NCBI GenBank assembly: GCA_030652805.1
Contig: JAUSPT010000043.1
Location: forward strand, 1-47,906
From: a bacterium
GTDB lineage: Bacteria; JAHJDO01
Direction: 5' to 3'
Length of the DNA stretch: 47,906 nucleotides
The notes under the pieces: generated by a model
What the model was told of the DNA's origin: nothing
Database searches by the model: none
What the model saw: only the letters and a program-made list of their open reading frames with translations
Made by a program: the position numbers and the translations under genes
In this document: one piece after another, positions 8,352 to 17,601 of the stretch
Layout of the letters: each line of letters begins with the position of its first letter
Position numbering within the stretch: the stretch's first letter is position 1

Positions 8352-11111
8352 ATGAGTGCGCTTCTTAGAGCGGTAAAGATAGGTTTTTTAAGTATTTTTT
8401 GTGCAGGTGTGGTTTTGACAAATCCAGTTAATGTTCAAGCAGAAAAAAACCTTCTCTCTAATCCCGGGTTTGAGGAAGATAAAAATTCAGATAACTTGCC
8501 TGATGATTGGAATAGAGATGTTGGTGGTGGTAAAAAACAACCGGCAGGAACGTTCAAATGGGACTCTACGGTCAAAGAAAACGGCCAGTATTCGGTGATG
8601 GTGAGAAAACTGGCAGGTAAAGATCTGGTTGCCCGCTGGTTTCGGTATGTCCTGATAGAAGAGGGGCAGGAGTATCAGGTTTCTTTTTCCTACAAGACCG
8701 ATGACAACTTCTCCGGCAAAGCCGATGTCATGGTGCACGGGTGTGGGGTGAATTACCGCTCGTACTGGCTTTCAACCCCGTCGACTGAATGGAAGAAAGG
8801 TCAACTCCGTTTTAGCCCGGCAAAATCAGGGAAGATAGCCCTATATCTCCAGAATAGTGGGACAGGCACGATTTGGTATGACAATGTCACACTGAAAGAG
8901 CTGCCGCCCCAGGAGATGGTAAACCTCATCCGCAATCCTAGCTGCGAAAAGGCGAAACCAGACGGTATCCCGGCTGAAGGCTGGTGGATATACCCTGGGG
9001 ATCTTGACCCAAAAAAGGCGAAAGTATATGTAGATACTATAAAAGCGCATTTCGGAAATGCTTCAGCTAAGATAGAAATTTATAGCAGACAGAGCGTATG
9101 CCTAGTATCGCCATCTCACCCGGTGAATCCGGGCGACAAGCTTTACATTAGCTGTTTCTATAAGAGCAAGCTTAAGCCTTTCATACTTGACGACTCTGCT
9201 CGGAAGAAGGAGTCGCGGCTTGAACATATACGAAAGAAGGAACACGTTGTTAATTTCTACCTTTATCACCGAAACGCACTGGGTCATGGTCACAAGCCTG
9301 AACGTATGTTAGGAAAGCTGATCACTGATGGATGGGAGAAGCTGGAAGGCACGTTCCTTGTTCCGGCAGGGGCAGTGCACACTGCAGCTCAGTTTACCAT
9401 GTCCGAAGTTATTGGAGAAGCATGGTTTGATGACCTGGTTATCAAAAAACTAAATGCGTATTCAGCCAACCTTTCTCCCTACGAGGAACGTGTTTCCATA
9501 GGAAAGAACCGTCTGGAGTTTGTCCTCGAAAATTACACCAAATCAAAAGACAGTTTGAATCTGGAACTCTTTGTCGATAATCAGCCGGCTGTCACAACGA
9601 CGTTTAACCCGAGCGGGAATCAGAAAGAAAAGATCGGGATTGAATATGAGCTTAAAGGGCCGGGCAAATACAAGGTTAAGCTTTCCCTATCTCTCGAAAA
9701 GGACAAGAAGGTTCTCTTTGCCGGCGAGAAGGAAGTTATCGTTTCACAAGTGTTGACAACTTCCATCATCCAGCCTTCGTATGTCTGGTCAGGAAAGAAC
9801 GTCAAGGAAGTTACGGAAAAAATCCTTGTTGACCTTCGTGATGCTGATGCCAAAGAAAGCGTGATTATTGTGGAGGTGGAGAAGGATGGGAATCTGCTCA
9901 AAAAAGACCGGCTTACTCCTGTCCAGCCTCAGACGACATACGCCTTTCCAGTCACTGGCCTCAAGCCGGGGAAATATCTTATGCGAATAAGTCTTCTCGA
10001 CAAAGCCGGCGAAGTGTTGTCATGCAAGGAAGAGATGTTTCATCTCATGGACCGGCCCAGGCCAAAAATAGAAGTTAAAGACAGCCAGTTATTTATTGAG
10101 GGAAAGCCTTTCTTTCCCATCGGGATGTTCGGCATGTCAAGGACAAAGTACTATAAAGAATATGCTGAGGCAGGGTTCAATTTTATCCACCACTACGGCT
10201 TCGAGGGGAGTCAATCGGTTCCGGCCGCATCCGTGAGAGAATGTATGGCTGTCATGGATTGGGCGCGGAAGGTTGGTGTCTGGTGTCTCGTAAATACGGG
10301 GAGTCAAGAGGTGATCAAGCGTGACTGGGACATGATCAGAGACAGGCTTTTAACTTTTCGGGACCATCCGGCAGCCTTCTGCTACATGGAAGAAGAGCAG
10401 ATGGCACGAGGGTTTCACACACCGGAGACTTTGAAAAAATGGTACGATTTGATCAGGGAAATCGATCCTGACCGTCCCATCCTGCTGGGGGATACGCTTC
10501 GCATTCAGCCGAGAAGATTCGTGCCGGAACTTATGGATATCGGCGTTTGGTGGTGGTATCCCTTCCCACTTCAGGGGAAACAGACAGAAGTAATTATTCC
10601 GGACTGGCTTGTGGATAATGTCGCTTTGACCGACAAACCGATCTGGGTCGCGCCGCAATCCTACAAGGGTGAAGCAGAAAACAAGCGTTTTCCAACGCCT
10701 GAAGAATACCGAATTCAGGCATACCTTTCCGTTATACACGGTGCAAAAGGGCTTATGTATTTTGGCGCCCATCTCTTTTATGATCCTGAAGCAAGTCACT
10801 GGGAATATTTAAAAAAGTTAGTTAGTGAACTCAGAGATATGTCACCGATTTTCCTGGCTCCTACATCTAAGTCAAAAGTAGAAGTTACGGGGAGCGATAA
10901 GATTTCTACGCTCCTTAAAGAATATCAAGGTTCATATTACTTGCTTAGTGCTAATCGTGATATGCCCACAGCTAATGTAACTTTTAGTTTGCCCTTTAAG
11001 CCAAAGAAAATAAGCGTGAAGAATGAAAACCGCGAAATAACACCAAAAGGGGAAATTTTTAAAGATACTTTTGGAAAATATGCTGTTCATGTTTATGAGA
11101 TACATAATTAA
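8352..11111 (+). CDS. Secreted multidomain glycoside-hydrolase-like protein, paralogue of 2277-5042
   Basis: A 919-residue protein with the same architecture as the gene at 2277: signal peptide ending near NPVNVQA, two CBM4/9-like modules (NLLSNPGFEE, NLIRNPSCEK), beta-sandwich, TIM-barrel-like domain from GKPFFPIGMF, acidic CYMEEEQ cluster and C-terminal sandwich. The ends are AT-rich, like the rest of the locus (23/60 G+C at 8401-8460; 21/60 at 10981-11040), whereas the centre is much richer (34/60 at 10261-10320). So the gene looks like a mosaic: a body of foreign composition with local ends. The RBS is weak. The 81-nt tract 10849-10929 is identical to the paralogue. Substrate unknown. Confidence 0.8.
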   Translation: MSALLRAVKIGFLSIFCAGVVLTNPVNVQAEKNLLSNPGFEEDKNSDNLPDDWNRDVGGGKKQPAGTFKWDSTVKENGQYSVMVRKLAGKDLVARWFRYVLIEEGQEYQVSFSYKTDDNFSGKADVMVHGCGVNYRSYWLSTPSTEWKKGQLRFSPAKSGKIALYLQNSGTGTIWYDNVTLKELPPQEMVNLIRNPSCEKAKPDGIPAEGWWIYPGDLDPKKAKVYVDTIKAHFGNASAKIEIYSRQSVCLVSPSHPVNPGDKLYISCFYKSKLKPFILDDSARKKESRLEHIRKKEHVVNFYLYHRNALGHGHKPERMLGKLITDGWEKLEGTFLVPAGAVHTAAQFTMSEVIGEAWFDDLVIKKLNAYSANLSPYEERVSIGKNRLEFVLENYTKSKDSLNLELFVDNQPAVTTTFNPSGNQKEKIGIEYELKGPGKYKVKLSLSLEKDKKVLFAGEKEVIVSQVLTTSIIQPSYVWSGKNVKEVTEKILVDLRDADAKESVIIVEVEKDGNLLKKDRLTPVQPQTTYAFPVTGLKPGKYLMRISLLDKAGEVLSCKEEMFHLMDRPRPKIEVKDSQLFIEGKPFFPIGMFGMSRTKYYKEYAEAGFNFIHHYGFEGSQSVPAASVRECMAVMDWARKVGVWCLVNTGSQEVIKRDWDMIRDRLLTFRDHPAAFCYMEEEQMARGFHTPETLKKWYDLIREIDPDRPILLGDTLRIQPRRFVPELMDIGVWWWYPFPLQGKQTEVIIPDWLVDNVALTDKPIWVAPQSYKGEAENKRFPTPEEYRIQAYLSVIHGAKGLMYFGAHLFYDPEASHWEYLKKLVSELRDMSPIFLAPTSKSKVEVTGSDKISTLLKEYQGSYYLLSANRDMPTANVTFSLPFKPKKISVKNENREITPKGEIFKDTFGKYAVHVYEIHN
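10849..10929 (+). repeat. 81-nt identical tract shared with 4780-4860
   Basis: Identical by reading to 4780-4860. It lies close to the 3' change from the G+C-rich body of this gene to its AT-rich end, as expected if it marks a recombination endpoint. Confidence 0.9.
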
Positions 11112-11129
11112 TTTTTAAGGAGAATGACA

Positions 11130-12419
11130 ATGACAAAGGAAATTAAAGTATTAGCAAAAAAACAGATTTTTTTTGAGGCGGAACCAAAGCAGTCAATCTG
11201 GTTTTGGCCATCTTATGCTGAACCAGAAGGGAAAAGAATGATTGGCGCTCTTACCTTAAAAAGGCATGGTCCAGTTAAAGACAGTATCTTTACAGAAAAA
11301 CATTACTATGAAGAGTTAATACAAATCGTTTCTTCAAATGATAATGGAGCATCCTGGGAGAAAGGGGAGATATTATGGGATGATCGTAGTGGTTATAATG
11401 GCGCTAAGGAGTTTTATATACCAATATATATTCTTGATCCAAATAATGGATTATTGCTTGAACTTAGAGGTATTAGTTTAGTTAATAGTTGCGAGGGCAC
11501 ACATCAATTTATGGGTGCAATGAATCTTGGTGCACGCACTTATAGAATGTTTTATCGTTTTTCTGCTGATGGAGCTCGTTCATGGTCACGATTAAAGCAG
11601 GTTATACATACCGGCAGTGAGTTTGATTCTGAAAATTGGTTGCCTGGTATTACTTATGGCTTTAATAGTGCTAGTTATGGCATGCCCCGATTTGCTGTTA
11701 ATGGTGATGGTGAGATAGTCTTACCAATTAATAAATTTACTACTTTTGATAATAAACGAGATACTAAATATACTGATCATGGCGTGAGTATCATTGCTGG
11801 TTTTTTACGTGGAAAATGGAAAGAAGATCTAAGTGATATTGAGTGGAGAGCTAGTGAAGAATACATGGACGCCCCGGATCGGCCAAGCGGTCCATGCGAG
11901 GCTGATATAATAAGTCTTGGCGGCAATACTCTTTTTTCAACATTCCGTTCAAAGGGAAGCAAAAAAATAAGTGTGCCTGTGCCATCCGTAAGAATGTGTT
12001 CTTTTTCGAAAGACGGAGGTAAAACATGGGGTAAGTTAATACCGTTAATTTATGATGATGGTGAAACTGTGTGGGCAGCAGCCAGTCCTTCTGAATTTAT
12101 ACAATCTCCGAATACTGGAAAAATTTACTGGGTAGCAAATATCCAGAATGAGCCGGTTTATTCAGCTTATCCAAGAAGTCCTCTGTCAATTGCAGAATTT
12201 GATCCTGAAAAACAGTGTTTAATTCGAGCTACAGTTAGTCATTTTTGGAAGAAACCAGAAGAAATGGATCCTTCGGACAGGCGTTACAGTAATTTTGGAT
12301 GCTATCTTGATCGTGAAACCGGAGAATTCGTTTTTACGATGTCTGAACAATGGAAAATTAGCCGTGAGGACTACACTGCTGACGCAATAGGAATTCGGAT
12401 TAAACTTCAGGAAGATTAA
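11130..12419 (+). CDS. Sialidase-like BNR/Asp-box protein, second stand-alone copy
   Basis: A 429-residue protein. I choose ATG 11130 over ATG 11124 because AAGGAG ends at 11122, which leaves 1 nt for the first and 7 nt for the second. Asp boxes are SNDNGASW, SADGARSW (variant) and SKDGGKTW. The family motif LSDIEWRASEE replaces LSGIDWK, and PRSPLSIAEFD replaces CDPR..LQIAELD, so this is the most divergent of the four sialidase-like sequences here. No signal peptide is visible. It repeats the pairing seen at 2277/5056: a large secreted TIM-barrel protein followed closely by a leaderless BNR protein. Confidence 0.8.
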   Translation: MTKEIKVLAKKQIFFEAEPKQSIWFWPSYAEPEGKRMIGALTLKRHGPVKDSIFTEKHYYEELIQIVSSNDNGASWEKGEILWDDRSGYNGAKEFYIPIYILDPNNGLLLELRGISLVNSCEGTHQFMGAMNLGARTYRMFYRFSADGARSWSRLKQVIHTGSEFDSENWLPGITYGFNSASYGMPRFAVNGDGEIVLPINKFTTFDNKRDTKYTDHGVSIIAGFLRGKWKEDLSDIEWRASEEYMDAPDRPSGPCEADIISLGGNTLFSTFRSKGSKKISVPVPSVRMCSFSKDGGKTWGKLIPLIYDDGETVWAAASPSEFIQSPNTGKIYWVANIQNEPVYSAYPRSPLSIAEFDPEKQCLIRATVSHFWKKPEEMDPSDRRYSNFGCYLDRETGEFVFTMSEQWKISREDYTADAIGIRIKLQED

Positions 12420-12431
12420 TGATAGGCAGAT

Positions 12432-12476
12432 GGGAAATCATTCAAAGACACTTTTAACCAATATGAGGAATTGAAA
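12432..12476 (+). pseudogene. Relic of the C-terminal end of a third glycoside-hydrolase-like copy
   Basis: In one frame the spacer reads GKSFKDTF-NQYEEL, which matches the last residues of the protein at 2277 (HGKSFKDTFGKYAVHVYEI). Stop codons lie just upstream in the same frame, and no coding body precedes it. It is best read as the 3' scar of a deleted paralogue between the second BNR gene and the LamG gene. Confidence 0.5.
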
Positions 12477-12516
12477 ATTTTAACAACAGGAAACCATAAT
12501 AACAGGGGGATTAAAA

Positions 12517-15321
12517 ATGAAGATTCTTAGAGTAGTAAAGTTAGGTTTTTTATGTATTTTTTGTGCATGTGTGATGATGGTGATTACAGTCAGCGGTCAA
12601 ACTGCAGAAAAAGGACTTGTTGCATACTATCCCTTTGATGAAGGGTCGGGTAATGTTCTCAATGACAGAAGCGGGAATAACAATCATGGCAAGATTGTGG
12701 GCGAAGCTAAGTGGGTTAAGGGCTCTTTTGGTTCAACAATACAATTTGACGGTAAAAATGGCTACGTGGACTGTGGTAATGATAATGGCCTCAGCATCGG
12801 GAAGACTGGATCAGTCTTGCTCTGGTTCAAACCGGAGAATGTTTGTCAGGGAGGATTAATATGTTGGACTAAAGGTCAAGAAAAGCCGGATCAGCGTCTG
12901 GTTATTTCACTCAACACATATATCCGCAACAAGGGGCAGGGCACGATGAAGTATGAAGAACTGGGGGTGTATACATCCGATGCTAAGAACTCCTACGCTC
13001 CTCATGAAGGAAGCTACTGCGAAGCCTACTTCCCACCTCCCGACAAGTGGTTGCACTTTGCCGTGACCTTCAACGGCCATTCCGTGACTATCTACAGGGA
13101 CGGGGTTCTGGTACACAGCAGTTTTCAGGCGCTCACTCCAAACACCATGGACGTGCCTCTATGGATTGGCAAATGCATCGGAATGGGAGGAGCGAGTGAT
13201 TACTTCAAGGGCTTGATTGACGAGGTGCGGGTTTACAATCGTTCTTTGTCAGAGCAGGAAGTATATCAAATATATATGCAGACAGGTAAAGGTCGTGATA
13301 AGGATATTGGTAATTTTAATTCAATTGGTATCAAACCGATTGTAAATCCTAAGTCAGGAACAATCTTTGCTGATTTAAATTATCGCGGTCTTGTCCAAAC
13401 ACCAAAAGATATGACGATCAAGGCAGAACTTTTTAATAAACAAAAAAAAGTTGTGTCTGTCGGCAAGGTGCGCATGTTGCCTGCCTGGGGCAGAGCAGAA
13501 GCAATTTTTAATGTACAGAGTCTGAAAGAGGGTGATTATACAATACAAGTTGCTGCTAATAAAGGTGAATCAGCTGAAGCAGAAGTGACCTGGCCGGGAC
13601 GGGCAAAAGGGTGGTCAAAGATCAAGGTTCTTAATAATCTATGCTGGGAGTTATTAAACGAATCTCCCGGTAATAATTCCAAGAAGGAATATAGTTTCAC
13701 CAATCCCAGACGTGGATGGGCATATTTTATTACAGAGGTTGAAGGTAATCTGACATTATCTATCGCTAACGCAAAACCTTCCACAATTCATACTCCAAAC
13801 AAAGTGGTAAATCAGGAAGCAATGCGCTGGCTGGAAAAAGGTGACCACTTGATTACTGTCAGTGGCAATGGCACGCTGAAGAAACTCATTGTGCGCTCGG
13901 TTCCAACGCTCACGTTTGGGCACTATCCTCTTGTTGGACCCGGCACGGCCATCGCCGGCGATTATCACCACAAGTTCCTGCAGCAGCATGTTCTGCCGCA
14001 TGTCAACACGATCTTGAGTGGAGGAGGCACGCCTTATACGAAGAACTGGGTTCAAGAGAATGGAGGACGCTGGATCCAAATAGTCTATAAACCCAAATTT
14101 GGTTTGATCGCTGAGGATATCTACGACGATATCGTTAAAACGCAGGGTATGAATGACCCTGACATCCACGCTATTATCATAGACGAGTTCCCTCCAGGTA
14201 ATAAGATTGCAGGTGGGGTCAGGACCCACTATGACGCATGGATTGAGGCCTGCACAAAAGTCCTTGAAGATCCCAAATATGCTGATCACATGATCATTCC
14301 CTACGGCGCCTATAATATGTACGATTTCGAAAAGACCGCCAAATTAATCAGAACCATCGTTAAACATGATTCGTATTTTGCATGGGAAGTGTACCTTGAC
14401 GAACAGGAGACTGAGGGCAAGGCGTGGTTGTATATTAATAATCGGCTTAGCGAGCAGATGGACGACTGGGAGCGGGCGATTCCCTGCGCCACAGAGCACA
14501 TGATCGTTACCTTGAGTTACCTCATGAGAGAGGATTGGAACCCTGAAGCCGACTTCAAGTCTTTTTTGGACATGCAGTTTCAGCATCTTGCGACGCAGCC
14601 CGCAATGTTCGGCATCGCTGGTATTGAACAATACGTTAGCCATCACTCCAATGAGGAATATATCCGCTGTGTTGCAAAGCTATACAGGCACTACGCATTG
14701 GAGGGACACAGGGGTAGGATGAGTGACGATCCCTACGCCCTCATGCATATCTCAAACTGTGACTTTGCGCAGGGAACAAAGGATTGGAAGACCGAACCGG
14801 CTGAAAAGGATAGTATTGCCGTCAAAACTCAAAGGGGTTACGGATATCTCCAGAATCGAATACCCTACCATCCGTTCACGGACACACACCTTCTCTGGAT
14901 GCGCCGCTCCAAGAACAGACCCAATGTCTTCTCACAGCAGATCCGGAACCTTCAACCTGGACGACTGTACTCGGTTACTGTTGCCACTGGAGACTATCAA
15001 GAATTCCTCAAGGGAAAATCCGCCGAACAAGTCCATGCAGTATCGATTCATGTTGACAACGTTGAACCGTTTGCAGACTGGTACCAGAAGGCGAAATGTC
15101 TCAGAGGTTCCACCCATCTGTATGCTGCCTATGCGCTTCCACCTTTCGGTTATCAAAACCGGTACTATATCAACATCCACAAGTACGTGTTTCGCGCCAG
15201 GGAGACTACCGCTACGTTGAGCATCAGCGACTGGAAGAATAACGAAAATCCATGCGGGCCAATCGGACAGGAATTGATATTTAACTTCATTCAGGTGCAA
15301 CCATACATGGAGGGGAGGTAA
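12517..15321 (+). CDS. Secreted LamG protein with TIM-barrel-like C-terminal region
   Basis: A 934-residue protein. The signal peptide nearly matches the one at 1460. One LamG domain follows (about residues 30-255; GLVAYYPFDEGSG, WLHFAVTFNGH, GLIDEVRVYNRSLS), then a short beta-sandwich linker, a region with TIM-barrel character (about 460-720) containing the acidic motif IIIDEFPPG, and a C-terminal jelly-roll-like part. The catalytic family is not recognised. Base composition switches several times: 34/60 G+C at 13021-13080, 19/60 at 13321-13380, 30/60 at 14941-15000. This suggests assembly from segments of different origin. The start has the local GATTAAAA-ATG leader context. It probably binds and cleaves an extracellular glycan. 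Confidence 0.8.
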   Translation: MKILRVVKLGFLCIFCACVMMVITVSGQTAEKGLVAYYPFDEGSGNVLNDRSGNNNHGKIVGEAKWVKGSFGSTIQFDGKNGYVDCGNDNGLSIGKTGSVLLWFKPENVCQGGLICWTKGQEKPDQRLVISLNTYIRNKGQGTMKYEELGVYTSDAKNSYAPHEGSYCEAYFPPPDKWLHFAVTFNGHSVTIYRDGVLVHSSFQALTPNTMDVPLWIGKCIGMGGASDYFKGLIDEVRVYNRSLSEQEVYQIYMQTGKGRDKDIGNFNSIGIKPIVNPKSGTIFADLNYRGLVQTPKDMTIKAELFNKQKKVVSVGKVRMLPAWGRAEAIFNVQSLKEGDYTIQVAANKGESAEAEVTWPGRAKGWSKIKVLNNLCWELLNESPGNNSKKEYSFTNPRRGWAYFITEVEGNLTLSIANAKPSTIHTPNKVVNQEAMRWLEKGDHLITVSGNGTLKKLIVRSVPTLTFGHYPLVGPGTAIAGDYHHKFLQQHVLPHVNTILSGGGTPYTKNWVQENGGRWIQIVYKPKFGLIAEDIYDDIVKTQGMNDPDIHAIIIDEFPPGNKIAGGVRTHYDAWIEACTKVLEDPKYADHMIIPYGAYNMYDFEKTAKLIRTIVKHDSYFAWEVYLDEQETEGKAWLYINNRLSEQMDDWERAIPCATEHMIVTLSYLMREDWNPEADFKSFLDMQFQHLATQPAMFGIAGIEQYVSHHSNEEYIRCVAKLYRHYALEGHRGRMSDDPYALMHISNCDFAQGTKDWKTEPAEKDSIAVKTQRGYGYLQNRIPYHPFTDTHLLWMRRSKNRPNVFSQQIRNLQPGRLYSVTVATGDYQEFLKGKSAEQVHAVSIHVDNVEPFADWYQKAKCLRGSTHLYAAYALPPFGYQNRYYINIHKYVFRARETTATLSISDWKNNENPCGPIGQELIFNFIQVQPYMEGR

Positions 15322-15327
15322 TATCAT

Positions 15328-15683
15328 ATGAATCTTCAATCACACAATTTTCTAAGGAAACTTCTGGAATCGTCGAGCCCGTCCGGGTTTGAGCAGCCAG
15401 CGCAGAAATTGATTCGCTTGCGGCTCGAGAACGTGGTGGATAAAGTTCGCACTGATGTGCATGGCAATGTCATTGCCGTGCAAAACCCGAATGCGCCGTT
15501 GCGTGTGATGCTCGCCGGACATTGATAAGCGAGTGTCCGGCGAATGCGAATTAGGTAAAGGACCAATAATGTTTCGCGGTGCCAACATCAACCCGAAACT
15601 TACGCAGGTTATAGAGCTCGCTGCAAAGCGCAAGAGAATAAGGTTCCAGATTCAGCCTCTGGTTTATCAGCCGCCAGGATTTT
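15328..15683 (+). pseudogene. Broken M42-family aminopeptidase remnant
   Basis: The first 65 codons (SSPSGFEQPAQ, VRTDVHGNVIAV, RVMLAGH) match the N terminus of M42 metallopeptidases, where the final His is the first metal ligand. A stop follows directly. About 20 nt on, in another frame, GECELGKGPIMFRGANINP resumes with a later segment of the same family (GKGP.I.RG.NINP). The central region is therefore missing and the rest is frameshifted, and no catalytic protein can be made. The fragment is G+C rich compared with its surroundings, which suggests it came in with the upstream G+C-rich material. A 10-bp inverted repeat sits at the breakpoint. Confidence 0.75.
15512..15543. repeat. Perfect 10-bp inverted repeat at the M42 breakpoint
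   Basis: TCGCCGGACA (15512-15521) and TGTCCGGCGA (15534-15543) flank a 12-nt loop that contains the stop codon of the broken peptidase. Such a hairpin at a deletion junction could be the cause of the deletion or a small inserted palindrome. No T-run follows. Confidence 0.75.
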
Positions 15684-15753
15684 AAAGTGTTGAAAAATTG
15701 TTAATTTTGAAAATGGTTGTAAACTATAACAACTGTAACATAGGAGAGAGATA

Positions 15754-17601
15754 ATGTTAAAAAAACGGAAATACTTTCCGAACGCACCCGAATCTATGGG
15801 CAAAAAATATTATGTTGCGCAACACCATCCTAAAGCGGAGGATACAAATCCGGGCACGGAAAATCTTCCTTTCAAGACCATCTCTAAGGCTGCTTCTGTC
15901 GTTGATATGTACGATACAGTCATTATCGGCGCCGGGACATATCGGGAACAGGTACCACTTGTGCGGCACGGACATCTATATATCCCTGAAAGTCTGATCA
16001 CCTTTAGGGCGGCTGCTCCTGACGCAGAAGTTTATCTGAAGGGCTCAGATGTTTTTGAAGCTAGGTGGCAGAATATTGGCCGTGGTGTCTACAAAGCAAA
16101 ACTGCCGAAATTCCTGTTTGAGCAGGGGACTTACAATCCCTATGAGTTGAGCGGTGTGATAGATGAACCGGGAAAAGTTAGACCTGTTAAAGGAGAAAGA
16201 TTGCAGGAAACACTCGGACAGATTTACATAGATGGCGAAGCTCTTGAACAGCTAGATAGTTTGCAGAGTGTGAAGAACACTCCAGGATCATTTGTTGTTT
16301 CAGCAGACGGTAAAGAAGTATTTGTACACTTTGCCGATGGTAAAATCCCTGATGGTAAACTTATAGAATTAACGATAAGAGAGCGATGCTTCAAACCTGA
16401 ATTTTCTGAGTTTAAGGGAAGGCTCTTCATACAAACAATGGGTATGGTAGTTGAACATGCGGCAAATCCTGGCGCATTTTCTCTGTATCGGCCGCTTACT
16501 ATACGCAAGAATTCGGGAACAGGTATTATTGTCCGAAAGATACTTAGCGTGCCAAGCAATATAGTTTGTTGTACACTGTTAAGCAGCCAGATCAGTTACA
16601 CCAGCAAAAACAAAGCTAATTCCATATTGATATCAGCGCTTGGGATAAGTAAGGACGGTGGCAGGACATGGACGCTCACTAAGGATAGCTCTTATGACTA
16701 TTTCCTGGACGAAGAAAACGGTATGTTACTCAGGAACTTTAGAAAAGTGGTGAGTGATGTTGACCGTGACGACGCCTTAGGTGCAAACACCTATGAATAT
16801 CTTCAGCAGATATCCCGGAACGAGGGAAAAACATGGAGCGAACAGGAACGTGTTGATTTAGGCAATAAAGCAATTGGTTTCAGGATGCTTAAGCTCCAGA
16901 ATGGAAAACTGCTTTGGATTACTGGAGAAAATCAAGGAGAACCCGGTTTTTATTCTGCTATTGCAAGAGCATGGCTCGGCACATGGCGGCATGATCTAAG
17001 CGATATAGATTGGAAACCGGGAGGAACTGTGAAGGCTGAACCCAGACAGAGCGTTGAAGGATTTGATGAACCTCATGCGTGTCAGTTCCCTGATGGCAGG
17101 ATATTTGTTATCGGTCGTCAGTCTTCTACATTGCCTACTCATGATAGCCCCGGATTTACTTCCGTGAAGTTATTTGCTACCTCTGAGGACAACGGGCGAA
17201 CATGGAGCAAAGTAAAACCATTAACTTACGAAGATGGAACTTACGTTTACTCTCCTACTAGTTTTCCCGATACTTTCTGTTCATCCAAAAACGGGAGAGC
17301 GTATGTAATCATAAATATTAACGATAAACCAAGCCACGGCTGCGATCCTAGAATTGCACTGCAAATAGCCGAACTTGACACCAGTACATGCTGTGTGAAA
17401 AAAGATATGATTGCCATTATAGATACTAAACACAAGGAACATTACAGCAAAGTACGTTTTTCCAATTGGAGTATGATAGAGGATCGAGATACAAAAAATC
17501 TGCTGCTCTTCATGAAACTTGATATGTGTACATCCTGTCCGATTCGGTATGGATATGATCTTAATTGCTACCGCTATGAGATAGAACTGCCGCAGTGTTA
17601 A
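15754..17601 (+). CDS. Beta-helix/sialidase-like (BNR) fusion protein, full-length copy
   Basis: A 615-residue protein; ATG 15754 follows GGAGAG. Residues about 17-225 are the start of a right-handed parallel beta-helix protein (YYVAQHHP, NLPFKTISKAA, VIIGAGTYREQVPL). That module stops early, at about EHAANPGAF, and a complete BNR propeller follows (about 240-615; Asp boxes SKDGGRTW, SRNEGKTW, SEDNGRTW; LSDIDWKPGG; CDPR..LQIAELDT). The helix part is too short for a whole beta-helix, so the gene looks like a fusion of a truncated beta-helix gene with a BNR gene. It has no signal peptide. It is a near-copy of the gene at the window start and sits next to a full-length beta-helix gene. Substrate unknown. 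Confidence 0.85.
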   Translation: MLKKRKYFPNAPESMGKKYYVAQHHPKAEDTNPGTENLPFKTISKAASVVDMYDTVIIGAGTYREQVPLVRHGHLYIPESLITFRAAAPDAEVYLKGSDVFEARWQNIGRGVYKAKLPKFLFEQGTYNPYELSGVIDEPGKVRPVKGERLQETLGQIYIDGEALEQLDSLQSVKNTPGSFVVSADGKEVFVHFADGKIPDGKLIELTIRERCFKPEFSEFKGRLFIQTMGMVVEHAANPGAFSLYRPLTIRKNSGTGIIVRKILSVPSNIVCCTLLSSQISYTSKNKANSILISALGISKDGGRTWTLTKDSSYDYFLDEENGMLLRNFRKVVSDVDRDDALGANTYEYLQQISRNEGKTWSEQERVDLGNKAIGFRMLKLQNGKLLWITGENQGEPGFYSAIARAWLGTWRHDLSDIDWKPGGTVKAEPRQSVEGFDEPHACQFPDGRIFVIGRQSSTLPTHDSPGFTSVKLFATSEDNGRTWSKVKPLTYEDGTYVYSPTSFPDTFCSSKNGRAYVIININDKPSHGCDPRIALQIAELDTSTCCVKKDMIAIIDTKHKEHYSKVRFSNWSMIEDRDTKNLLLFMKLDMCTSCPIRYGYDLNCYRYEIELPQC

